64,000 nucleotides of DNA from Mycolicibacter hiberniae. Lineage in GTDB: Bacteria; Actinomycetota; Actinomycetes; Mycobacteriales; Mycobacteriaceae. Position numbers and translations under genes: made by a program. Location: the NCBI RefSeq assembly GCF_010729485.1, contig NZ_AP022609.1:682001-746000 (forward strand). The letters are read 5' to 3'. This document shows, in pieces, positions 41,307 through 53,098 of the stretch (position 1 is its first letter; each line of letters begins with the position of its first letter). The notes beneath the pieces are model-generated. The model made no database searches. It worked only from the letters and a program-made list of their open reading frames with translations, and was not told the DNA's origin.

Positions 41307-41329
41307 CGGTTCGCCGTGTGGGCGAACCG
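41307..41329. terminator. Hairpin between convergent genes
   Basis: CGGTTCGCC (41307-41315), 5-nt loop, GGCGAACCG (41321-41329): a perfect 9-bp stem between the DUF3117 stop and the glgM stop. It has no T tract, so it may work in both directions as a mycobacterial-type terminator. Confidence 0.6.
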
Positions 41330-41351
41330 GCTTCGGCTTGGCACGGTGGTG

Positions 41352-42512
41352 CTAGCAGTCCGCCGCTCGGTAGACGGCCAGTGTCTGCTCGGCTACGCGC
41401 GCCCAGGAGAAGACCTCCTCGCAGCGGCGCCGGCCGGCGTCGCCGTAACGCTGGGCGCGTTCGGGGTCGGTCACCAGCGCGTTGACGGCGGCGGCCAGGT
41501 CGGCGTGATAGCTGTCGGGGTCGGCGCCGTCGTAGTGCACCAGGGTGCCGGTCACGCCGTCGGAGACCACCTCCGGGATACCCCCCACATCCGAGGCGAC
41601 CACCGCTGTGCCGCAGGCCATCGCCTCCAGATTGACGATGCCCAACGGTTCGTAGACAGACGGGCACACAAAAACGGTTGCCGCGCAGAGCAGTTCGCGA
41701 ATCTTTCGGGCAGGCAGCGTTTCCTGCACCCAGAACACCCCGCTGCGGGTGGCGGCCAGCTCGGCCACGGCGGCGCTGACCTCCGCGGCGATCTCGGGCG
41801 TGTCAGGGGCGCCCGCACACAGCACCAGCTGCGCCTCCGGGTCGAACCGGTGGGCGGCGGCCACGAGGTGGGCCACGCCCTTCTGCCGGGTGATCCGCCC
41901 GACGAAAGCCACCATCGGCCGGTCCGGGTCCACACCGAGTTCGGCCGGCAGCGAATCGGGCCCGACCGGCTGCGGGCGCCACACGTCGGTGTCGATGCCG
42001 CTGTAGATCACGTGCACGCGGTCCGGCCGCAGCGTCGGGTAGACCCGCAGCAGATCCTCACGCATGGCCGAGCTGACCGCGATGACCGCGTCCGCGGCCG
42101 TCGTCGCCTCCTTCTCCACCCAGGTCGACACCCGGTAGCCGCCGCCCAGCTGCTCGGCCTTCCACGGGCGCAGCGGTTCCAGGGAATGCGCGGTGAGCAC
42201 ATGCGGGATGTCGTGCAGCAGCGTGGCCAGCCGGCCCGCCAGGGCGGTGTACCAGGTATGGGAGTGCGCGACATCGGCGGTGCTGACGGCGTCGACCATC
42301 GTCAGGTCGGCCGACAGCGTGCCCAGCGCCGGATTGGCATCGCGCAGTGCGGGATCGGGCTGATGGGCGTGCGCACCGGGCCGCGGCGCCCCGATGCAGT
42401 GCACGTCGACATGGCACAGCCGCCGCAGCGCTTCGACCAGGTTGGTGACGTGGACGCCCGCACCGCCGTAGATCTCTGGCGGGTATTCCCGCGTCAGCAT
42501 CGCCACCCGCAT
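41352..42512 (-). CDS. glgM: GlgM, ADP-glucose:glucose-1-phosphate glucosyltransferase (maltose-1-phosphate synthase)
   Basis: 386 residues (M. tuberculosis Rv1212c, 387), GT4/GT-B fold, formerly called GlgA. It makes maltose-1-phosphate for the GlgE alpha-glucan route. The N-terminus [18 protein letters not shown] contains the sugar-nucleotide-contacting GGAG motif; the C-terminal domain shows [15 protein letters not shown] and the E-x7-E motif in [18 protein letters not shown]. It is divergent from glgC, whose ADP-glucose product it uses. Confidence 0.94.
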   Translation of the reverse strand: MRVAMLTREYPPEIYGGAGVHVTNLVEALRRLCHVDVHCIGAPRPGAHAHQPDPALRDANPALGTLSADLTMVDAVSTADVAHSHTWYTALAGRLATLLHDIPHVLTAHSLEPLRPWKAEQLGGGYRVSTWVEKEATTAADAVIAVSSAMREDLLRVYPTLRPDRVHVIYSGIDTDVWRPQPVGPDSLPAELGVDPDRPMVAFVGRITRQKGVAHLVAAAHRFDPEAQLVLCAGAPDTPEIAAEVSAAVAELAATRSGVFWVQETLPARKIRELLCAATVFVCPSVYEPLGIVNLEAMACGTAVVASDVGGIPEVVSDGVTGTLVHYDGADPDSYHADLAAAVNALVTDPERAQRYGDAGRRRCEEVFSWARVAEQTLAVYRAADC

Positions 42513-42519
42513 AACCCGC

Positions 42520-42525
42520 ACGGTA
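42520..42525 (-). promoter_or_regulatory. -10 box of glgM, leaderless
   Basis: TACCGT on the minus strand, 7 nt, then ATG 42512. Confidence 0.55.
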
Positions 42526-42638
42526 GCGGGCGCCGGTCGGCGGCTGCGCGGCGGATCGACCCGTGAGCGGCGACCCGCCCTTTGTAAAGAACCGTCGTCA
42601 ATCGTGCGGTCAACCTGGCAGGGCTTCGAAGGGGCCGA

Positions 42639-42644
42639 TAGGTT
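42639..42644 (+). promoter_or_regulatory. -10 box of glgC, leaderless
   Basis: TAGGTT, 7 nt, then ATG 42652. Confidence 0.55.
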
Positions 42645-42651
42645 TGTGGCC

Positions 42652-43866
42652 ATGAGGGAAGTGCCGCACGTCCTGGGCATCGTCCTGGCCGGTGGTGAGG
42701 GTAAGCGGCTGCACCCCTTGACCGCGGACCGGGCGAAGCCGGCGGTCCCTTTCGGGGGCGCCTATCGGTTGATCGACTTTGTGCTGTCCAATCTGGTCAA
42801 TGCGCGCTACTTGCGGATCTGTGTTCTGACGCAGTACAAGTCGCATTCACTGGACCGTCACATCTCGCAGAATTGGCGATTGAGCGGCCTGGCGGGGGAG
42901 TACATCACCCCGGTGCCGGCCCAGCAGCGGCTGGGGCCGCGCTGGTACACCGGGTCTGCCGACGCCATCTACCAGTCGCTCAATCTGATCTTCGACGAGG
43001 ATCCGGACTACATCGTGGTTCTCGGAGCCGACCACGTCTACCGGATGGACCCCGAGCAGATGGTGCGCTTCCACATCGACAGTGGGGCCGGGGCGACCGT
43101 CGCAGGAGTACGGGTTCCGCGCGCCGAGGCGACGTCGTTCGGCTGCATCGACGCCGACGAATCCGGCCGGGTCCGCGGTTTCCTGGAGAAGCCCGCGAAC
43201 CCGCCCGGCACACCCGGGGACCCCGACAGCACGTTTGTCTCGATGGGTAACTACGTCTTCACCACCAAGGTGCTCATCGATGCGATCCGCGCCGACGCCG
43301 ACGACGACCACTCAGACCACGACATGGGTGGCGACATCATGCCGCGCCTGGTGGCCGACGGGATGGCCGCGGTCTACGACTTCTCCGACAACGAGGTGCC
43401 CGGCGCCACCGAGCGCGACCGGGGCTACTGGCGTGATGTGGGAACCCTGGACGCGTTCTACGACGCACACATGGACCTGGTCTCGGCGCATCCGGTCTTC
43501 AACCTGTACAACACCCGCTGGCCGATTCACGGCGCCACCGAGAACCTGGCGCCGGCGAAGTTCGTCAACGGCGGCTCCGCTCAGGAGTCGGTGGTGGGTG
43601 CGGGCAGCGTCATCTCCGCGGGATCGGTGCGCAATTCGGTGGTGTCGTCGAACGTGCTGATCGACGACGGAGCGATCGTCGAGGACAGCGTGCTGATGCC
43701 CGGCGTGCGGGTGGGCCGCGGCGCGGTGGTGCGCCACGCCATCCTCGACAAGAACGTCGTGGTGGGGCCCGGCGAGATGATCGGTGTCGACCTGCAGAAG
43801 GACCGGGAACGCTTCTCCATCAGCGCCGGCGGCGTGGTGGCCGTCGGTAAGGGCATCTGGATCTAG
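42652..43866 (+). CDS. glgC: Glucose-1-phosphate adenylyltransferase GlgC
   Basis: 404 residues, identical in length to M. tuberculosis GlgC. It makes ADP-glucose from glucose-1-phosphate and ATP. The pyrophosphorylase domain begins [20 protein letters not shown] and contains [16 protein letters not shown] and [10 protein letters not shown]; the C-terminal domain is a left-handed beta-helix ([20 protein letters not shown]). The product feeds GlgM (next gene, divergent) and possibly GpgS-related and trehalose pathways. An in-frame GTG two codons earlier cannot be excluded. Confidence 0.96.
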   Translation: MREVPHVLGIVLAGGEGKRLHPLTADRAKPAVPFGGAYRLIDFVLSNLVNARYLRICVLTQYKSHSLDRHISQNWRLSGLAGEYITPVPAQQRLGPRWYTGSADAIYQSLNLIFDEDPDYIVVLGADHVYRMDPEQMVRFHIDSGAGATVAGVRVPRAEATSFGCIDADESGRVRGFLEKPANPPGTPGDPDSTFVSMGNYVFTTKVLIDAIRADADDDHSDHDMGGDIMPRLVADGMAAVYDFSDNEVPGATERDRGYWRDVGTLDAFYDAHMDLVSAHPVFNLYNTRWPIHGATENLAPAKFVNGGSAQESVVGAGSVISAGSVRNSVVSSNVLIDDGAIVEDSVLMPGVRVGRGAVVRHAILDKNVVVGPGEMIGVDLQKDRERFSISAGGVVAVGKGIWI

Positions 43867-43882
43867 CGGCCGCCCCCGGGAC

Positions 43883-45265
43883 CTAGAACGGCTCCTCAGC
43901 GCCGCCGGGGTTGCAGCCGTTGGCGAGCAGGTCCAGCGTGCTCACGTCCGGGCGCCACGGCTCCAGATTCCAGCTGGTCTTGCCGGGCTGGATGAACTCC
44001 ACGAACTGCCAGTGGCACAGGAACTGGGCGCGCATCCCGGCGGTGTTGGCCTCCGGGTTGCGTTTGACCACCTCCGACCAGGCCTGCTCGCCCTGGCGCA
44101 GGGTGCCGAGCTCGCCGGCCTCGGTGCGGCCGGTGCCGGTGGGATAGACCCGCAGGCTGTTGCCGCCGTCGTAGGTCACCCACTGGGTGTGCTGGACGTA
44201 CGGGGCCGCGCTGATACCCGCAGCCCCCAGGAAGCCACCCGCACCGCCCAGGCCGCCGGCGCCGCCCTGCCCGCCGAGGCCGCCGTCGCCGCCGCGGCCG
44301 AACAACACGCCGCCCGCGCCGCCTGCGCCGCCGTCGCCGCCGCTCTCCGCTTCGCCGCCGCCCTGCCCGCCGAGGCCGCCGTCGCCGCCGCGGCCCAGCC
44401 ACCAGGCCCCGGCGCCGCCCACGCCGCCGTCGCCGCCGATGTCGCCGTCGCCGCCGTCGCCGCCGGTGCCGCCGGTGCCGCCGGTGCCGAGCAGGATGCC
44501 GATGCCCACGCCGCCGGTGCCGCCGGTCTCGCCCGCGCCACCGGTGCCGCCGGTGCCGCCCACCCCCATGAACCAGCCACCGGCCCCGCCGTCGCCGCCG
44601 GCCGCCCCTTCGCCGCCCGTTCCGCCGGCTCCACCGTTGCCGAAGAAGCCCGCATCGCCGCCGGCCCCGCCGACGCCGTCGATACCCGCGATCCCGGCGC
44701 CGCCGTCGCCGAAGAGGAATCCGCCGTCGCCGGCGTCGCCGAACCAGCCCCACTGGCCCAGCAGGCTGGTGTTGACGCCGTCGAACCCGTCGATGCCGTC
44801 GCCGATCAGATCGCGACCGAACAGCGCGACGAACGGGGCGTTGATCAGGCCCAGGCTGAGCTCGCCGAACGGGCTGGCAAGCCACTGCTGCAGGCCTTCG
44901 TGCAACGGGGCGTAGATGAACTGGTTCAGCCACTCGGCGGTGTCGAACTGGTTGGCGCCGGGCACGGCCAGCACCGCGTCGATGACGTCGGAGAACAACT
45001 GGTTGGTGGCCGGATCGAGCTGCTCGGTGAAGGACTGCACCAGCGCCATCAGGCTGCCCAGATCGAACCCGTCGGCCGCACTTCCGGCCACCGCGGCCGG
45101 TTCGGCGACGTCGAACAGCCAATCCCAGTCCGCCTGGGCGGGAGCGGCGGTCAGCAGCGGGTTGAGGCCCACCACTACGGCGCCCGCCGCGGCGGCGGCC
45201 ATCCGGGCCGGGATGAGGGTGCGGCCCGCAGCGCCGCTGCCGGTGCCCCGCCTGAGTACGCGCAT
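43883..45265 (-). CDS. Exported PGRS-repeat protein with a C-terminal DUF2599-like domain
   Basis: 460 residues from ATG 45265. Residues 1-45 form a Sec signal (cleavage after APAQA), not a PE domain. Residues 46-150 are helical and end in [14 protein letters not shown] (150-163), the GRPLI-type linker typical of PE_PGRS proteins. Residues 178-350 are Gly-Gly-x repeats. Residues 355-452 ([16 protein letters not shown]...) with Cys417 and Cys451 look like DUF2599. It stands where M. tuberculosis has PE14. The function is unknown; surface exposure is likely. Confidence 0.85.
   Translation of the reverse strand: MRVLRRGTGSGAAGRTLIPARMAAAAAGAVVVGLNPLLTAAPAQADWDWLFDVAEPAAVAGSAADGFDLGSLMALVQSFTEQLDPATNQLFSDVIDAVLAVPGANQFDTAEWLNQFIYAPLHEGLQQWLASPFGELSLGLINAPFVALFGRDLIGDGIDGFDGVNTSLLGQWGWFGDAGDGGFLFGDGGAGIAGIDGVGGAGGDAGFFGNGGAGGTGGEGAAGGDGGAGGWFMGVGGTGGTGGAGETGGTGGVGIGILLGTGGTGGTGGDGGDGDIGGDGGVGGAGAWWLGRGGDGGLGGQGGGEAESGGDGGAGGAGGVLFGRGGDGGLGGQGGAGGLGGAGGFLGAAGISAAPYVQHTQWVTYDGGNSLRVYPTGTGRTEAGELGTLRQGEQAWSEVVKRNPEANTAGMRAQFLCHWQFVEFIQPGKTSWNLEPWRPDVSTLDLLANGCNPGGAEEPF
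44216..44734 (-). repeat. GGX (PGRS-type) repeat region inside the exported protein
   Basis: About 173 codons of Gly-Gly-Ala/Asp/Thr/Val triplets on the minus strand, with a 13-residue block ([13 protein letters not shown]) occurring twice. It is coding sequence, not an intergenic repeat. Such tracts cause assembly and sequencing errors, so the exact repeat number should be checked in reads. Confidence 0.85.
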
Positions 45266-45350
45266 GGGTTCGCCAATCTCCCCGAGTAGGAATTAACAGT
45301 TTCTGCTTAGGGAACTGTAAGCCACCAGCGTCTCTGCGGCATCCGGAGCG

Positions 45351-45366
45351 GCGGCGCTGGCGCCGC
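45351..45366. terminator. GC-rich hairpin after the ICMT-like gene
   Basis: GCGGCG-CTGG-CGCCGC lies just after the stop (45373) of the minus-strand methyltransferase gene, in terminator position. No T tract. Confidence 0.4.
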
Positions 45367-45372
45367 GCCGTC

Positions 45373-46047
45373 TCACCAGAGGTGCGGCACCAGGCGGTAC
45401 CGCACCCGGTCGGTGTACTCGCGGTAGCCGGGGAGTTCCTCGGTCAGCATGCGCTCCTCGTCGAGGAGGCGCACGGCCAACAGGGCAACGCCCGGCAGGA
45501 GAAAGGCCAGCCCCCAGTAGGAGCCCAGGGCCAGCGGTGTTCCGGCCATCAGCAGCACGTTGCCCACATACATCGGGTGGCGCACCACCGCGTACAGGCC
45601 CGTGGAGACCAGCGGTTGCCCCGCCTCGACGGCGACGTTGGCCGCCGCGTAGCCGTTCTGGACGATCACCACCATGGCCAGCCCCAGCCCGGCCGCCACC
45701 AGGGCGTCGCCGAGCAGACAGACCGCCGTCGGGACCGTCGACCACCCGAGGCGGTGATCCAGTGCGCTCACGAAGAACAGGGCCGGAAAGCAGATGAAGA
45801 TCGCGGTGATGACGAGCCGTTGCCGCGGCCGGGGCTCGGCCCGCGGGCCGAACCGCATCCGCCGATCCAGGGCCGCCGGATTGGTGCGCAGCAGGTACAG
45901 GCTGGGAATCCAGGTAGCGGCCACGAACACGGCCAGAAACACCCAGGCCTGCCAGTAGTGCAGTGTCCCGGCCGGTACGAACAGCAGCAACCCGAAGGCC
46001 AACATGCCCAGCGACGCCGAAAGCAGGCCCTTGCCGACGGCGTTCAT
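45373..46047 (-). CDS. Integral membrane isoprenylcysteine carboxyl methyltransferase (ICMT)-like protein
   Basis: 224 residues from ATG 46047 (CTAGGAGG upstream), with about five membrane segments. The C-terminal half has the PEMT/ICMT core: LVSTGLYAVVRHPMYVGNVL (SAM-binding HP motif) and DEERMLTEELPGYREYTDRV (the E-R/L...Y-x-x-Y motif). Prokaryotic members methylate unknown lipids or small molecules. It is the last gene of a cluster with an ABC exporter and TetR regulator and may modify the exported compound. Counterpart of Rv1216c. Confidence 0.88.
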   Translation of the reverse strand: MNAVGKGLLSASLGMLAFGLLLFVPAGTLHYWQAWVFLAVFVAATWIPSLYLLRTNPAALDRRMRFGPRAEPRPRQRLVITAIFICFPALFFVSALDHRLGWSTVPTAVCLLGDALVAAGLGLAMVVIVQNGYAAANVAVEAGQPLVSTGLYAVVRHPMYVGNVLLMAGTPLALGSYWGLAFLLPGVALLAVRLLDEERMLTEELPGYREYTDRVRYRLVPHLW

Positions 46048-46057
46048 GGCTGTCCTC

Positions 46058-47701
46058 CTAGGGGGTCAGGTCACGGCGGCGCAATCCCCACAGGCCCACC
46101 GCGATCAGGCCGATGTCGAGCGCCAGCAGAACGACCAGCGGCACCGCGCTGAAGGTGCCTTCGGTGCGGGCGCCGACCAGCGGAATGTGGGCAAACGGCT
46201 CGAGGTCGAGTACCCACTGCGGCAGCCCCGAGATGGTGCCCAGCAGATACAGCGCGATGAAGCCGATCAGAACCGCCCATGCGGCGGGCGCCAGGCGCGG
46301 GGCGATCCCGTACGCCGCGACCGCCACCGCCGCGGGCAACCAGACCGCCGGCAGCTGAACCGCGGCGCTGCCCACCGCGAGGGGCAACTGCCCGCCGGAG
46401 TCACCGGCCGCCGTCGCGTAGACGATTCCGGCCACCAGTCCGGCGGCCAACAGTGCGATCCCCGAACCCGCCAGGGCCACCACCAGATGGCTTGCCAGCC
46501 ACCGTCCCCGCGACAATGATCCGGCCAGCAGGGTCTCGGCTCGGCCGGTGGTCTCCTCTTGGCGCGGCCGCAGCGCCAGCGACACCGCGAAAGCGGCGGC
46601 GACCATGCCCAGCATGGTGAACGCCACCGCCACGAACGCGTGCTCGAGCACCGCGGTGCCGCCCAGGCGCACCACGATGTCGCGGGCGCGGTCGTTGCCC
46701 ACCTCGTCGCCGATCCCGTGCACCACGCTGCCGACGAGCAGCCCGTAGAGTGCCAGGCCGGTGGTCCACAGCAGCAGCGCGCCGCGATTCAGCCGCCACG
46801 CCAGCCCGAACGCCCCACGCAGGGCCGGTGCTGCAGTGCGTGGACCGGGGCGTTCGGCCAGCAGACCGGCGCCGACATCACGGCGGGCGGCCAGCCGGTA
46901 GGCCAGCGCGGTCAGTGCGGCTGCCGTCGCCAGGGGCAGCACCAACACCCACCAGCGGTCACCGGCGTAGGGCCGTACCTGCAGCGACCAACCCAGTGGC
47001 GACAGCCAGGACAGCGCACCCGATCCGGCATCGCCCAGGGCCCGCAGCGTGAACGCCCCGGCGAGCACGCCGAACGCGGCGCCGCGGGCGAACCGGGCGC
47101 TGGGCGACAGTTGGGCGGCGACCGCGGCCACCGCGGTGAACACCAGCCCGGAGCAGGCCAGCGCCGCCCCGAACGCCCACGATCCCGCGGCGGGCACGTC
47201 GGTGGTCAGCAGGCCCGCGGCACCGATGGCGCCGGTGGTCAGCGATGCGCCCGCCGCCAGCAGCAGTGCGCTGGTCAGGCCGGCATGACGGCCCACGGCG
47301 GTGGAGTCGATCAGCTCCGTGCGGCCGGCCTCCTCGTCGGCGCGGGTGTGCCGGATCACGGTGAGGATCACCGCGATCCCGATGAGCAGATGGAAGATCC
47401 CGGCCTTCCAGACGCCCACCGCGCCCAGGGAGTCGTTGTAGACCTGCCCGTACATGGCACGCTGGGCCGGGCTGGCCATGATGGTCGCGGCCAGGCCGGC
47501 GCGTTCGGCCGCGGTGGGATAGATCGCCTGGACGCTCGCGATGTAGACACCCGCCAGCGGCAGCGACAGCAGCAGCACCCACAAGGGCAACACGATGCGG
47601 TCGCGGCGCAGGGACAGGCGCAGCGACCCGAGCGTGCCGGCCAGCGCGAGACGGTCCCGGCGGGGCGCCGGTATTGCCGGCGGCACGGCCAGGGCAGTCA
47701 T
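46058..47701 (-). CDS. ABC exporter permease (Rv1217c-like)
   Basis: 547 residues from ATG 47701, overlapping the stop of the ATPase gene by 4 bp (ATGA). Twelve or so hydrophobic segments form two six-helix halves (the second starts near [22 protein letters not shown]). It is a fused, double-length ABC-2-type permease, and its half-repeats carry [26 protein letters not shown] and [24 protein letters not shown], a duplicated (R/E)-E-E-x-G-R-x-E motif. It pairs with the adjacent ATPase; the M. tuberculosis homologue is linked to multidrug efflux. Confidence 0.9.
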   Translation of the reverse strand: MTALAVPPAIPAPRRDRLALAGTLGSLRLSLRRDRIVLPLWVLLLSLPLAGVYIASVQAIYPTAAERAGLAATIMASPAQRAMYGQVYNDSLGAVGVWKAGIFHLLIGIAVILTVIRHTRADEEAGRTELIDSTAVGRHAGLTSALLLAAGASLTTGAIGAAGLLTTDVPAAGSWAFGAALACSGLVFTAVAAVAAQLSPSARFARGAAFGVLAGAFTLRALGDAGSGALSWLSPLGWSLQVRPYAGDRWWVLVLPLATAAALTALAYRLAARRDVGAGLLAERPGPRTAAPALRGAFGLAWRLNRGALLLWTTGLALYGLLVGSVVHGIGDEVGNDRARDIVVRLGGTAVLEHAFVAVAFTMLGMVAAAFAVSLALRPRQEETTGRAETLLAGSLSRGRWLASHLVVALAGSGIALLAAGLVAGIVYATAAGDSGGQLPLAVGSAAVQLPAVWLPAAVAVAAYGIAPRLAPAAWAVLIGFIALYLLGTISGLPQWVLDLEPFAHIPLVGARTEGTFSAVPLVVLLALDIGLIAVGLWGLRRRDLTP

Positions 47702-48603
47702 GCTCGCACCGTGTCGTAGTGGCGCAAGAACAGTTCCTCGAGGGTGGGGGGCCGGCTGGTGAGGCTGCGCACTCCGGCGGTGCCGAGCACCGCGATCAGT
47801 TCCCCGAGGCTGGCACTGTCGACCTGGGCGTGCAGCACGGTGCCGGTGTAGTGCACGTCTGCTACACCCGGGATGCGCGTCAGGTCGCCGGGGTCGCGCA
47901 TCAGATCGGCCGCGATGGAGGTGCGGCGCAAGTGCCGCAGAGCATCCAGTGAACCGCTCTCGACCGCGCGTCCGGCCCGGATGATCGTGACCCGGTGGCA
48001 CAGCGCCTCGGTCTCGGCCAGGATGTGGCTGGACAGCAGCACGGTGGCGCCGCGGCGGTTCGCCTCGGTAACGCACTGCTGGAACACGTTTTCCATCAAC
48101 GGGTCCAGGCCGCTGCTGGGTTCGTCGAGCACCAGCAGCTGGGCATGCGAGGCGAACGCGGAGATCAGGGAGACCTTCTGGCGGTTGCCCTTGGAGTAGG
48201 TGCGGGCTTTCTTGCTCGGATCCAGGTCGAAGCGTTCGATCAGCTCGTCGCGGCGGCGTTCGTCGATGCCGCCGCGCATCCGGGCCAGCAGATCGATGAT
48301 CTCGCCGCCGGTCAACCCCGGCCACAGGGTGACATCGCCTGGGACGTAGGCGATCTGGCGGTGCAGCTCGACCGCGTCGGACCAGGGGTCGCCACCGAGC
48401 AGTCGCACGGTGCCGCCATCGGCCCTGGCCAGGCCCAGCAGGATGCGGATCGTGGTGGATTTGCCGGAGCCGTTCGGGCCGAGGAAACCGTGCACCTCCC
48501 CGGCCTGCACGCTCAGATCCAGTCCGTCGAGCGCGGTGACCCGCCCGAATCTCTTCTCCAGTCCCCGGACTTCGATTGCCGTCCAGCGGTTCTCATTGCG
48601 CAT
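47698..48603 (-). CDS. ABC exporter ATPase (Rv1218c-like)
   Basis: 301 residues. The nucleotide-binding domain has Walker [10 protein letters not shown] (about 42-50), Walker [14 protein letters not shown], the D-loop and the H-loop SSHIL. The ABC signature is non-canonical: YSKGNRQK instead of LSGGQ, as in DrrA-like and other ABC-2 exporters. A C-terminal regulatory region follows (residues 230-301). It is preceded by tetR with an 11-bp overlap and followed by the permease with ATGA, so the three form one operon. Confidence 0.92.
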   Translation of the reverse strand: MRNENRWTAIEVRGLEKRFGRVTALDGLDLSVQAGEVHGFLGPNGSGKSTTIRILLGLARADGGTVRLLGGDPWSDAVELHRQIAYVPGDVTLWPGLTGGEIIDLLARMRGGIDERRRDELIERFDLDPSKKARTYSKGNRQKVSLISAFASHAQLLVLDEPSSGLDPLMENVFQQCVTEANRRGATVLLSSHILAETEALCHRVTIIRAGRAVESGSLDALRHLRRTSIAADLMRDPGDLTRIPGVADVHYTGTVLHAQVDSASLGELIAVLGTAGVRSLTSRPPTLEELFLRHYDTVRA

Positions 48604-49231
48604 CGGTGGTTCCCCCTTGTTCGGCTTCTAGGAAGGCGTCATACATGGTGCGGTCGGCCAGCAGCCCGTCGGTGTAGAGCTCAAGGGCGGGCAGCACCAT
48701 CTCGCGGGCGTAATCGCGCAGCACCGCACGCAGATCGGCCGGGTTCTCGTGCATCTGCAGATAGAGCAGGAATCCGCCTCCGCCGCTGACCGCCAGGTAG
48801 CGGGCCCGGGCCTTCGGGTCGCGACTGGGTTTGAGGGTCCCGGCCCGGACACCCTCGGCCAGGTAGCTCTCGGTGTTGTCGATCATCCGGCGCCACAACG
48901 TGTTTGCCAGCTCGCCGCCGGACTGCATACTGCGGGCCAGGTAGGCCATCAGGGGCGCATAGGACTCGATTTCGGCCATCTGGGCGAACCACGTCGCGGA
49001 GTCTGCGGAGCGCATCGCCTCGGACTTTCCGGTGCGGATCACTTCGGCGACGTAGGCGTCGCAGGCTTGGCGCAGGCCGTGTTTGGACCGGAAATGGTGG
49101 ATGACGAGCGGGGCGCTCACCCCGGCAGCCTCAGCGATAGCCCGGATGCTCACGCCGAAGCCGTGCCGTCCGAACTGTTCGATGGCCGCGTCGCGGATTC
49201 TCGCCGCGGCCGTCAGGTCCGCTGAACGCAT
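48593..49231 (-). CDS. TetR-family repressor (Rv1219c-like)
   Basis: 212 residues from ATG 49231; a TTG two codons upstream is possible. The HTH is [39 protein letters not shown] (quoted only as landmarks: [10 protein letters not shown] and HHFRSK). The C-terminal ligand-binding domain is long and helical and likely binds hydrophobic drugs. Homologue Rv1219c represses the adjacent efflux genes. An inverted repeat CTGAACGC-N20-GCGTTCAG spans its start region. Confidence 0.9.
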   Translation of the reverse strand: MRSADLTAAARIRDAAIEQFGRHGFGVSIRAIAEAAGVSAPLVIHHFRSKHGLRQACDAYVAEVIRTGKSEAMRSADSATWFAQMAEIESYAPLMAYLARSMQSGGELANTLWRRMIDNTESYLAEGVRAGTLKPSRDPKARARYLAVSGGGGFLLYLQMHENPADLRAVLRDYAREMVLPALELYTDGLLADRTMYDAFLEAEQGGTTDAQ

Positions 49232-49257
49232 GTTCAATACGCTAAACGCGCGTTCAG
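49222..49257. promoter_or_regulatory. Possible TetR operator
   Basis: CTGAACGC (49222-49229) and GCGTTCAG (49250-49257) are a perfect 8-bp inverted repeat, 20 nt apart, covering the first codons and the region just upstream of the tetR ATG (49231). Placement fits autorepression of the exporter operon. Confidence 0.5.
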
Positions 49258-49330
49258 TCGCGCGTCAAGCATCGGATGGCGATAGTTGTCTCGGAGAATG
49301 CGGGTGCACCCCGCAGCAGGCGGGCGCCGG

Positions 49331-49996
49331 TCAGTCGCGGACGGCGGCCAGCAGTCCGTCGCCCAGCGGTATCAGCGCCGGGGTCAGCCGCTCGTCGACG
49401 GCGATCAGCCGGGCTGCTTCGCGTACCGCGGTCACCTCGGCGTCGTTGGCGCTGGGGTCTCCGGCCCGGCCGCCCAGGGCCGCCCGGTGCAGCACGACGA
49501 CGCCGCCGGACCGCAGCAACCGCACGGCTTCCAGCACGTAGCCGGGCTGGTCAATCGGCTCGGCGTCGACGAACACCAGGTCGTAGGACTCGTCGGCCAG
49601 CCGGGTCAACACCTCTTGGGCGCGGCCGCTGATGAAGCGGGTCCGGCCCGGCCCGATGCCGGCTTCGGTGAACGCCTGCTTGGCGATGCGCTGATGCTCG
49701 GGCTCGATGTCGATGGTGGTCAGCACCCCGTCTTCGCCCATGCCCGACAACAGCCACAGGCCGCTCACTCCGGCGCCGGTGCCGACTTCGACCACCGCCC
49801 GGCCGGCGCTGAGTTTGGTCAGCAGACTCAGCAGCGCGCCCACAGCGGCACTGATCGACCCGACACCGAGCTCCGCGGCCCGATCCCGGGCAGCTGCCAG
49901 CACCGCATCCTCGGTCATCGATTCCTCGGCGTGGGACAGGAGTGCCTCGGCGCGACTGCGCGGCGGCTCCGCGGGAGTGTCGTCGGTGCTGGCCAT
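49331..49996 (-). CDS. Class I SAM-dependent O-methyltransferase (Rv1220c-like)
   Basis: 221 residues from ATG 49996 (TACGCT box 6 nt upstream, leaderless). The catechol-O-methyltransferase fold of family 3: [20 protein letters not shown] (SAM binding), [16 protein letters not shown] (ribose) and DLVFVDAEP (post-motif, metal ligand Asp). It is transcribed toward, but separate from, the exporter operon. It is divergent from sigE across 190 bp; the same order is found in M. tuberculosis. Confidence 0.9.
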   Translation of the reverse strand: MASTDDTPAEPPRSRAEALLSHAEESMTEDAVLAAARDRAAELGVGSISAAVGALLSLLTKLSAGRAVVEVGTGAGVSGLWLLSGMGEDGVLTTIDIEPEHQRIAKQAFTEAGIGPGRTRFISGRAQEVLTRLADESYDLVFVDAEPIDQPGYVLEAVRLLRSGGVVVLHRAALGGRAGDPSANDAEVTAVREAARLIAVDERLTPALIPLGDGLLAAVRD

Positions 49997-50002
49997 ATCC
50001 GC

Positions 50003-50008
50003 AGCGTA
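50003..50008 (-). promoter_or_regulatory. -10 box of the O-methyltransferase gene, leaderless
   Basis: TACGCT on the minus strand, 6 nt, then ATG 49996. Confidence 0.55.
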
Positions 50009-50186
50009 GGACAAAGCGCGGCGGGGGCACGCACCGGCGCCTACCCGACACGCCCGGGGTTTGGCCCGTGTCCGAACTGTTATCTGGGCGTATTTCCGCA
50101 CGGCGTGACGCATTCGAACACAGGTTCACAGTCGGCGTTCAGATACAGCACAGAGCTGGCATACCGCGATAGGCAACGGTATCGGC

Positions 50187-50978
50187 ATGGAACGAGGTAT
50201 GAACCGGCCTCGAGACGCTGGGAATACGAGGGGCCCGTTGCACGTTGACCGCGACAGTGCGCTGTCGTCGCCTGACGGCGGCCCTGATCTGGAGGACGTC
50301 GCCATAACCACATTGCTGCCCCCGGTCGCCATGTCGCACCCGACCACCCACGCGGACCGCTACGCCGGCACCGACTGGGTCCCGGGGGCGCCGGCCCCGC
50401 AGGGAACCGCGGTGTTCGACGCAACCGGCGATGTAGCGGCGATGCCGTCCTGGGACGAACTGGTGCGCCAGCACGCCGACCGGGTCTACCGGCTGGCCTA
50501 CCGGCTGTCCGGAAACCAGCACGACGCCGAGGATCTCACCCAGGAGACCTTCATCCGGGTGTTCCGTTCGGTGCACAACTACCAGCCCGGGACCTTCGAA
50601 GGCTGGCTGCACCGCATCACCACCAACCTGTTCCTGGACATGGTGCGGCGACGGGGACGTGTCCGGATGGAGGCGTTGCCCGAGGATTACGACCGGGTGC
50701 CGGCCGACCAGCCCGACCCCGAGCAGATCTACCACGACGCGCGGCTCGATCCCGACCTGCAGGCAGCGCTGGACTCGTTGGCGCCGGAATTCCGCGCCGC
50801 GGTGGTGCTGTGCGACATCGAAGGCCTGTCCTACGAAGAGGTCGGCGCCACCCTCGGGGTGAAGCTGGGCACCGTGCGCAGTCGCATCCACCGGGGCCGC
50901 CAGGCTCTGCGCGACTATCTGGCCGCGCGCGCCGGTCAGCGTGACGCCGAGGCGTTCGGCGGCACCGCGGCCCGCTGA
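50187..50978 (+). CDS. sigE: ECF sigma factor SigE
   Basis: 263 residues from ATG 50187 (M. tuberculosis 257); alternative starts at 50199 and at a later Met before SHPTTH are possible, as SigE is known to be made from several starts. Region 2 is [20 protein letters not shown] plus [20 protein letters not shown] (region 2.2-2.4); region 4 is [37 protein letters not shown]. The N-terminal 75 residues are not conserved. It directs the response to surface, heat and phosphate stress and is antagonised by RseA. Confidence 0.96.
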   Translation: MERGMNRPRDAGNTRGPLHVDRDSALSSPDGGPDLEDVAITTLLPPVAMSHPTTHADRYAGTDWVPGAPAPQGTAVFDATGDVAAMPSWDELVRQHADRVYRLAYRLSGNQHDAEDLTQETFIRVFRSVHNYQPGTFEGWLHRITTNLFLDMVRRRGRVRMEALPEDYDRVPADQPDPEQIYHDARLDPDLQAALDSLAPEFRAAVVLCDIEGLSYEEVGATLGVKLGTVRSRIHRGRQALRDYLAARAGQRDAEAFGGTAAR

Positions 50979-51036
50979 GTCCGGCCTGCACCGGCGGGTT
51001 TCGGCGTCTGCCGGCGGTATCGCGCTACATTCTTAA

Positions 51037-51056
51037 CGGGCCTTTATTCAAGCCCG
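51037..51056. other. Short hairpin between sigE and rseA
   Basis: CGGGC (51037-51041), 10-nt loop, GCCCG (51052-51056), starting 59 nt after the sigE stop. It may be a weak attenuator or simply chance; it would separate sigE from rseA transcription. Confidence 0.3.
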
Positions 51057-51091
51057 ACCGAGTGATGGTGGCGATCGGAGAGGAGTCCGGT

Positions 51092-51499
51092 GTGACGGAC
51101 CGCGGAGGTCTCTTCCGTCGCGCGTTCTCCTGGCTACCCGCGCAACTCGCCTCGCAGAGCGACGCGCCGGTCGGCGCCCCGCGGCAGTTCAGCTCCACCG
51201 AACACCTGTGCAGCGAAGCGATCGCCGCCTACGTCGACGGCGAGCTGCGGATGAACGCCCACCTGCGTGCGGCTCACCACCTGTCGCTGTGCCCCGACTG
51301 CGCGGCGGAGGTGGAGTACCAGGGCCGGGCGCGTTCCGCCCTGCGCGATTCACACCCGATCCGGATCCCCTCGGCGCTGTTGGGCCTGTTGGCCCAGATC
51401 CCCGAGGCCCCGGCCGACTGCCCTCCGGACGAGCCGGCGAGGCCGCTGCCCGCCCGGTTCGACGACGGCAAACCCCGAGAACGCCGTAAACGCCGGTAA
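51092..51499 (+). CDS. rseA: Anti-sigma factor RseA
   Basis: 135 residues from GTG 51092, which has GGAGAGGAG 6 nt upstream. The zinc-associated anti-sigma (ZAS) motif H63-x3-C67-x2-C70 (HLSLCPDC) is present, with His38 and Cys40 further N-terminal. It has no transmembrane helix; it is a soluble anti-sigma E factor that releases SigE on oxidation or on PknB-phosphorylation and ClpC1P2 degradation in M. tuberculosis. The C-terminal segment is basic (RERRKRR). Confidence 0.93.
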   Translation: MTDRGGLFRRAFSWLPAQLASQSDAPVGAPRQFSSTEHLCSEAIAAYVDGELRMNAHLRAAHHLSLCPDCAAEVEYQGRARSALRDSHPIRIPSALLGLLAQIPEAPADCPPDEPARPLPARFDDGKPRERRKRR

Positions 51500-51586
51500 G
51501 GTGGGTCCGGAGCGGCGCCAGCGCCAGGTGACGCTGTGCTCGCGGAGCCTGGAAGCGACCCAGGGGTGGAACCGGAAGAGGATTAG

Positions 51587-53086
<1,500 letters not shown>

Positions 53087-53098
53087 CGGCCCGGCGTC

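Noticed and set aside
44216..44734. Regular short repeats suggestive of a CRISPR array
   Set aside because: The period is 3 and 9 bp with no spacers; it encodes GGX triplets.
43784..45289. Long plus-strand open frame over the PGRS gene, rich in Ala/Val and Pro in the two frames
   Set aside because: It arises from the GGC/GCC repeat; the minus strand has a signal peptide, GRPLI-like linker, Shine-Dalgarno and a folded C-terminal domain.
45296..45318. ACAGTT-N11-AACTGT inverted repeat upstream of the PGRS gene
   Set aside because: Only 6-bp arms; may be an operator, but such repeats occur by chance at this rate.
49997..50186. MprA or SigE autoregulatory boxes upstream of sigE
   Set aside because: Known to exist in M. 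tuberculosis, but I could not find a clear match to the loosely defined consensus here.
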